Shown here: one piece after another, positions 24,973-28,729 of the stretch
How positions within the stretch are numbered: the stretch's first letter is position 1
Layout of the letters: each line of letters opens with the position of its first letter
Source: Peptococcaceae bacterium UBA4068
GTDB taxonomy: Bacteria > Bacillota > Dehalobacteriia > UBA4068
Direction of reading: 5' to 3'
Assembly: GCA_002382665.1 (NCBI GenBank)
Contig: DFZA01000012.1
Span: forward strand, 1-28,729
Length of the DNA: 28,729 bases
Notes under the pieces: generated by a model
The model's input: only the letters and a program-made list of their open reading frames with translations
The model's database searches: none
What the model was told of the DNA's origin: nothing
Translations under genes and position numbers: made by a program

Positions 24973-26919
24973 TCATTTATTGTCTGCCGAGTCTATGGAA
25001 GGAAAGCTGAATTTCCATCCATATCCGATCTTTTTGACCTTATCAATCGTTTTTGTTATGTAATTTATCAATTTTTCCTCGAAAAGCGCCTCTGTTATCT
25101 CCTGATTTTCAACCATCAGAAGCCCTTTCTCCCAGCTGGCGGTCAATATCGGGTTCAAGAGTTCTTTGGCCGTGGCGCGAACCAGTTCTACGATAGCCTC
25201 GCCTTTTGGCTCAGGTGTGACGATTTGGGTCTTATTGTTTATTTTGATGTATCCGATATCGGCTAGCTTTTTAATAATTCCGGCCCGGGTAGCGGAAGTA
25301 CCGATACCACAGGTTTTTATTTGATCCCGAAGCTCCTCATTTTCAATATACTTACCGGCCTTTTCCATAGTGATTATTAGAGAACCGTCCGTAAAGCGGG
25401 ACGGAGGTTTCGTTTTTTTCTCTTCCATATCGAAGCCGACCACATCGCACTTTTCTTTTTTGATTAACCTTTGAATAGGGGAATCAGATGGCTCTTCTTC
25501 GTCTTTGGAAGCAACTTCATATACTTCCTTCCATCCAGGAGCGTTCAATGTCTTGGAATTCGTAACGAATATTTCTTTTGCTATTTCCGTCTCTACTTTA
25601 ACGGTATTATATTCCGCCGGAAGAAAAAATATAGACAAGAACCTTTTCACGATCAGGTTATAAATATTTCTGGTATCCTCATCCAGCTTAGACAAATCCG
25701 TCGTCACATAGGTTGGGATGATCGCATAATGGTCGGTGACCTTCGCGTCATCGACATATCTTTTTGTTTTTTTATCAATACTTAGCTTCCCGAATTCCTT
25801 TATTCTTAATACGAATTCTTTATAGGCGGCATTTCCATATAAACCGTTAAGTATTTTTGGCAACTCTGTCACAACATCGGTCGAAAGCACCCTGCTGTCG
25901 GTTCTGGGATAAGATATCAACTTTTTTTCATAAAGATTTTGAGCAATCTCCAGAGTTTTATTAACGGATATCTTAAACTTTTTATTTGCTTCCGATTGCA
26001 GCTCAGCAAGATTAAAAAGCAAGGGAGCCTGTTCTTTTTTGACCTTAACGTCAACCTTCTTGACGGCGGCTTCCAGACCTTCCAGCTTTTTTATTATCTC
26101 AGCAGCCTCTTCCATGCTAAGATATTTCTCTTCATTATCTGCATGATCTTCTTTTTTGGCCTGCCATTTGCCTTTATAGGCGATATCGCTGTCTTGAGAA
26201 TGAAAATTTGCCGTAACGCCATAATATATCTTGGGCACGAAATTTCTGACCTCCAATTCACGGTCCACAATCAGGCCTAAGACACAGGTCATTACTCTGC
26301 CGATAGCGATAACTGAAGACTTTTCTTCTTTCAGATAAGTAGATAATTTCTTTCCGTACTGGCAGGTATACATTCTGCTGAAATTCATACCAAAGAGCCA
26401 ATCCTCTTTTGCCCTACAATAAGCTGCCTTAGCCAAAGAATCATACTCGCAGATGTTCTTCGCTTCATCTATGCCCCGCTTAACCGCATCTTCAGTCTGA
26501 GCAGAGATCCAAACTCTTTTGGCAGGTTTGTCCGAGCCACTCTGATTATAGACCAAGCGAAATATGTACTCACCTTCGCGCCCGCTATCCGTACAGGCAT
26601 AAATCATTTTCACATCATCCCTGCACATCAGAGATTTTATCACTTCAAACTGTTTGGCAGTTCCCTTATTATCTATTACAACATATTTATATTCTTTAGG
26701 AACGATCGGCAGATGCTCCACCCGCCAGGACTTATACTCGGGATTATAGGCATCGGGATAGGCCATTGTTATCAGATGCCCGAAACACCATGTTATAATA
26801 GCATTCCCTTTTTCGGCATAACCTCTGCCCCTATCTGATGATGAAATCTGCACACCCAGCACACCTGCGAAACTGGCTGCCACAGACGGTTTTTCTGATA
26901 TATATAATTGCTTACTCAT
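24973..26919 (-). CDS. topB: DNA topoisomerase III (type IA)
   Basis: A type IA topoisomerase of 648 residues that relaxes or decatenates DNA through a 5' phosphotyrosine link. The Toprim domain opens with YISEKPSVAASFAGVLG, continues through FGHLITMAYPDAYN and has TDSGREGEYIFRLVY, where the second DxD aspartate is replaced by glycine as in the TDAGREGE subgroup. The active tyrosine is Y337 in LISYPRTDSR. C-terminal to it are KTCGIGTSATRAGIIKKL and GY. The protein ends at the core domain with no C-terminal zinc-finger repeats. Such compact TopB proteins are common on integrative elements and plasmids but also occur as chromosomal copies. The RluA stop codon is 11 bases upstream and its AAGGA site overlaps that stop, so the two are coupled. 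Confidence 0.94.
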   Translation of the reverse strand: MSKQLYISEKPSVAASFAGVLGVQISSSDRGRGYAEKGNAIITWCFGHLITMAYPDAYNPEYKSWRVEHLPIVPKEYKYVVIDNKGTAKQFEVIKSLMCRDDVKMIYACTDSGREGEYIFRLVYNQSGSDKPAKRVWISAQTEDAVKRGIDEAKNICEYDSLAKAAYCRAKEDWLFGMNFSRMYTCQYGKKLSTYLKEEKSSVIAIGRVMTCVLGLIVDRELEVRNFVPKIYYGVTANFHSQDSDIAYKGKWQAKKEDHADNEEKYLSMEEAAEIIKKLEGLEAAVKKVDVKVKKEQAPLLFNLAELQSEANKKFKISVNKTLEIAQNLYEKKLISYPRTDSRVLSTDVVTELPKILNGLYGNAAYKEFVLRIKEFGKLSIDKKTKRYVDDAKVTDHYAIIPTYVTTDLSKLDEDTRNIYNLIVKRFLSIFFLPAEYNTVKVETEIAKEIFVTNSKTLNAPGWKEVYEVASKDEEEPSDSPIQRLIKKEKCDVVGFDMEEKKTKPPSRFTDGSLIITMEKAGKYIENEELRDQIKTCGIGTSATRAGIIKKLADIGYIKINNKTQIVTPEPKGEAIVELVRATAKELLNPILTASWEKGLLMVENQEITEALFEEKLINYITKTIDKVKKIGYGWKFSFPSIDSADNK

Positions 26920-26930
26920 CCATTCGTCCT

Positions 26931-27833
26931 TTATAGTTTTTTATTCAGATGGTCAATGGCAGTCCGGATATCCGCCGGCAAGGGCGCATCCAGAATCACT
27001 TCTTTTCCGCTGCGGGGGTGGTTAAAGCGCAGCCGACCGGCGTGCAGGGCCTGCCTTTCTATCAATGGCGACGCACTCCCGTACAAAGTATCGCCGCATA
27101 CCGGGTGGCCAAGAAAGCTTAAATGCACCCTTATCTGATGGGTGCGCCCTGTTTCTAGTTTTAGCTGCAGTAGGGTATGCCCTGTATATCTCTCAAGCAC
27201 TTGGTAATGGGTAACCGCCCTCTGTCCACATGGATCAACTATTCTCCTGCGCCTTTTAATGTCGGGCCGGAGGATTGGCTGGTCAATACTGCCGTTGTAC
27301 TGTTCCATTAGGCCTTCGACCAAAGCAATATACTGCCGCTCAATTCTGCAGCATTTCTGCTGTTTGAATATATCCTGGTGGGCAAACTGGCTGTTGGCTA
27401 TCAGGACCAAGCCTGAAGTGTCCCTATCCAGGCGATTTATTGAACGAAATAGAGTGTTTCTTCCTAACCCATTCCAGTAATAAGTTACTGCGTTAGCCAG
27501 GGTATCAGTACCTCCGAGCCGGGAGGGGTGAGTGGACATACCGGCTGGCTTGTTCACCACAAGAAAGTCCTCGTCTTCATAAACAATATCCAGCGGTATT
27601 GACTCCGGTATGATTTCATTATCCTCGGTAAAGTCCATGTCAATAGTGATAACATCCCCCGCATTGATGCGGTAGTTGGTACGGGCCGTATACCCGTTCA
27701 CCTTTATTTTGTGCTGTTGCTTCAGGCGTACGAGCAGAGAATGGGACAACCGCAATTTAGCGGACAGTATGTCCCGCAGAAAAGTATCCTGATCAAAAGC
27801 GCCCGCTGTGTATGTCAGCTGAGTTTTGTTCAT
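26931..27833 (-). CDS. RluA-family pseudouridine synthase
   Basis: A 300-residue enzyme that converts uridine to pseudouridine in RNA. An S4-like RNA-binding region (about 12-72: FLRDILSAKLRLSHSLLVRLKQQHKIKVNG) precedes the catalytic domain. The catalytic aspartate is D136 in INRLDRDTSGLVLIA. Other family motifs are DFLVVNKPAGMSTHPS, RQYIALVEG, LETGRTHQIRVHLSFLGHPVCGD and ALHAGRLRFNHP. The usual HRLD is NRLD here, which also occurs in some homologues. The target (23S rRNA, tRNA) cannot be told apart between RluA, RluC and RluD types from this sequence. GAGGAAAA precedes the ATG. The stop overlaps the topB ribosome binding site. Confidence 0.93.
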   Translation of the reverse strand: MNKTQLTYTAGAFDQDTFLRDILSAKLRLSHSLLVRLKQQHKIKVNGYTARTNYRINAGDVITIDMDFTEDNEIIPESIPLDIVYEDEDFLVVNKPAGMSTHPSRLGGTDTLANAVTYYWNGLGRNTLFRSINRLDRDTSGLVLIANSQFAHQDIFKQQKCCRIERQYIALVEGLMEQYNGSIDQPILRPDIKRRRRIVDPCGQRAVTHYQVLERYTGHTLLQLKLETGRTHQIRVHLSFLGHPVCGDTLYGSASPLIERQALHAGRLRFNHPRSGKEVILDAPLPADIRTAIDHLNKKL

Positions 27834-27896
27834 TTTTCCTCACTGTTTATAATTAATTATTTCCTAAACTTCAGGAGGCATGTTATTTTTAAATAA

Positions 27897-28241
27897 CTAC
27901 CTCAAAATAACCACCACTACCCCGTTGTTGTTTTCTATTCTGCGCTCGTAGCTTGCTAAATCTTTGCATATGGCCAAGACAGACCTCTTATTATTAATCC
28001 AATCTTCGCCACTGACAAACATTCTTACAATGCCTCGCATAGAATTCTCATTAAGGCATTTTCTTACAGATTCCTTAATTCCGCCTCCTACGCCTGTCGA
28101 GCCATAGCCATGTATAACTATAACGGCCTTATATCCTTTTCCCTTATATGTAGTTAAGGCATTTTTCATATTCTGAATGGCGACAGGAATAGTGGGGCTA
28201 CCATATTCCAAATTAAGCTCTGCTATTTTATTGCTAGTCAT
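27897..28241 (-). CDS. Smr-domain protein
   Basis: About 114 residues from the ATG at 28241. The core is a small MutS-related (Smr) domain: IAELNLEYGSPTIPVAIQNM, then KAVIVIHGYGSTGVGGGIKESVRKCL, in which HG-G-G-G is the conserved nuclease-like loop. The start at 28241 gives the usual leader for this family (MTSNKIAELNLEYG); the frame is also open to an ATG at 28277, adding 12 residues. Neither has a strong ribosome binding site. Smr domains bind or cut DNA or RNA; collided-ribosome mRNA cleavage is known for some. It is the first gene in the window of the minus-strand run leading to RluA (63 bases downstream). Confidence 0.85.
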   Translation of the reverse strand: MTSNKIAELNLEYGSPTIPVAIQNMKNALTTYKGKGYKAVIVIHGYGSTGVGGGIKESVRKCLNENSMRGIVRMFVSGEDWINNKRSVLAICKDLASYERRIENNNGVVVVILR

Positions 28242-28297
28242 TACAATTCCATTCCATTCTCGAAGATCATTAAACATTAATTCAACTATAAATGTTA

Positions 28298-28423
28298 TTA
28301 TCTTCCATATTCTCCGTTAGCATACATACCATTCTTAAGGTTTGGTTCTTTCGGCTGCACGAGTTCTTCATTCAGCTCGATCAGTCTTAGATCACCAAAG
28401 GCAACTCGATCACATTCGTTATT
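28298..28423 (-). pseudogene. Possible C-terminal gene remnant
   Basis: Between a stop at 28424-28426 and a stop at 28298-28300 one frame stays open for 41 codons and looks protein-like (FGDLRLIELNEELVQPKEPN, then LKNGMYANGEYGR). It has no start codon except an ATG 9 codons before the end. It may be the end of a broken gene formerly upstream of the Smr gene. I did not recognise it. Confidence 0.3.
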
Positions 28424-28633
28424 TTAAGCAGCATCTTCTGCACCCATTTTTTACATTATTTTTAATTATAACATATACTACCATTACATAAGTAGACCAT
28501 CATAACATAACTATGGCGGCGCTAGCAATGAATCACCATATTCGTGCATTCCTATCGGTTCTGGCTGTTTTCTTTTCCCGCTATCCAAATAGTGACTAAA
28601 TATACTTTTTAAGCGAAAATCAAAGCAAAAAGA

Positions 28634-28664
28634 AAACCCTGTACCAACATGGTACAGGGTTTTT
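28634..28664. terminator. Terminator next to the right tRNA-Thr fragment
   Basis: A perfect stem (AAAACCCTGTACCA / TGGTACAGGGTTTT) with a 3-nt loop and further A and T runs. On the minus strand it directly follows the TCCA end of the tRNA fragment. Confidence 0.85.
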
Positions 28665-28666
28665 GT

Positions 28667-28711
28667 TGGAGCCACTGTCGGGATTCGGACCCGAGACCTC
28701 ATCCTTACCAA
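28667..28711 (-). repeat. tRNA-Thr(GGU) 3'-half fragment, right direct repeat
   Basis: On the minus strand this reads the complete anticodon loop TTGGTAA, anticodon-stem arm GGATG, variable loop AGGTC, T arm TCGGG-TCCGAAT-CCCGA, acceptor CAGTGGC and TCCA, all of which fit a tRNA-Thr with a GGU anticodon. The bases before the loop (CAGTAA) cannot pair with GGATG, so the 5' half is absent or displaced. It shares 42 of 43 bases with 22689-22731, in the same orientation, 5978 bases away. The window ends 18 bases further on, so what adjoins it is unknown. Confidence 0.85.
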
Positions 28712-28729
28712 TTACTGGAACAGGTTGTC

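Larger units (their letters stand above)
28242..28729. other. Non-coding or decayed region at the right edge
   Basis: Apart from the gene remnant at 28298-28423, the terminator at 28634-28664 and the tRNA fragment, nothing convincing is seen. A minus-strand frame ending near 28511 reads GMHEYGDSLLAPP at its end, with no recognised family, and runs through the tRNA fragment, so I do not call it a gene. Confidence 0.5.

Noticed and set aside
28667..28729. A complete functional tRNA-Thr at the right edge
   Set aside because: The bases 5' of the anticodon loop cannot pair with GGATG. A group I intron in the anticodon loop would be an alternative, but the same break in the second copy argues for a tRNA fragment.
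1..28729. CRISPR array, prophage or toxin-antitoxin pair
   Set aside because: No regularly spaced repeat array, phage structural genes or small paired genes of that kind were seen.

Overview
The window looks like a piece of an AT-rich chromosome from an anaerobic Firmicute, most likely a Negativicute or clostridium. The evidence is a single-chain pyruvate:ferredoxin oxidoreductase, a BofA-type sigma-K processing regulator (usual in endospore-former lineages), the dnaX-ybaB-recR order, strong AGGAGG-type ribosome binding sites, a copper-amine-oxidase-like N-terminal domain protein and a COG1361-type surface protein. The genus cannot be fixed from sequence reading alone.

Layout. 1-572 is non-coding: two hairpin terminators and a cluster of short TGTCA repeats that may be an old insertion-sequence end. 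573-4561 (minus) carries nifJ and a bofA-like gene. 4732-7206 (plus) is the dnaX-ybaB-recR replication/repair operon. 7440-9281 (plus) is an ECF sigma factor with a membrane anti-sigma factor that has a beta-propeller-like outer domain. A two-way terminator separates it from an EamA transporter (minus). At 10436-10794 lies an internally deleted IS256-family remnant with both ends kept. 10819-14226 (minus) holds a LytTR response regulator, a GHKL histidine kinase and an ammonium transporter. 14443-15507 (plus) is a geranylgeranyl-reductase-type flavoprotein, facing a VanZ-like membrane protein. 16353-20616 (minus) is a tight three-gene operon: ABC ATPase, COG1361 surface protein, MacB-like permease. 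20888-22303 (plus) is a secreted copper-amine-oxidase-domain protein, followed by a small DUF5652-like membrane protein.

From 22.7 to 28.7 kb all genes are on the minus strand: Smr-domain protein, RluA-type pseudouridine synthase, DNA topoisomerase III, ABC-F ATPase and a YaiI/YqxD protein. This block is bracketed by two 43-bp direct repeats that read as the 3' half of a tRNA-Thr(GGU) gene, each followed by its own terminator. That is the footprint expected of integration at a tRNA gene, although no integrase is visible.

The most interesting points are these tRNA-derived repeats, an ABC-F protein in which every diagnostic motif of one composite ATP site appears degraded while the other site is intact, the ABC transporter operon that uses a COG1361 protein where a membrane-fusion protein would be expected, and the anti-sigma factor with a propeller-like sensor. 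I did not find a CRISPR array, a prophage or an obvious defence system.
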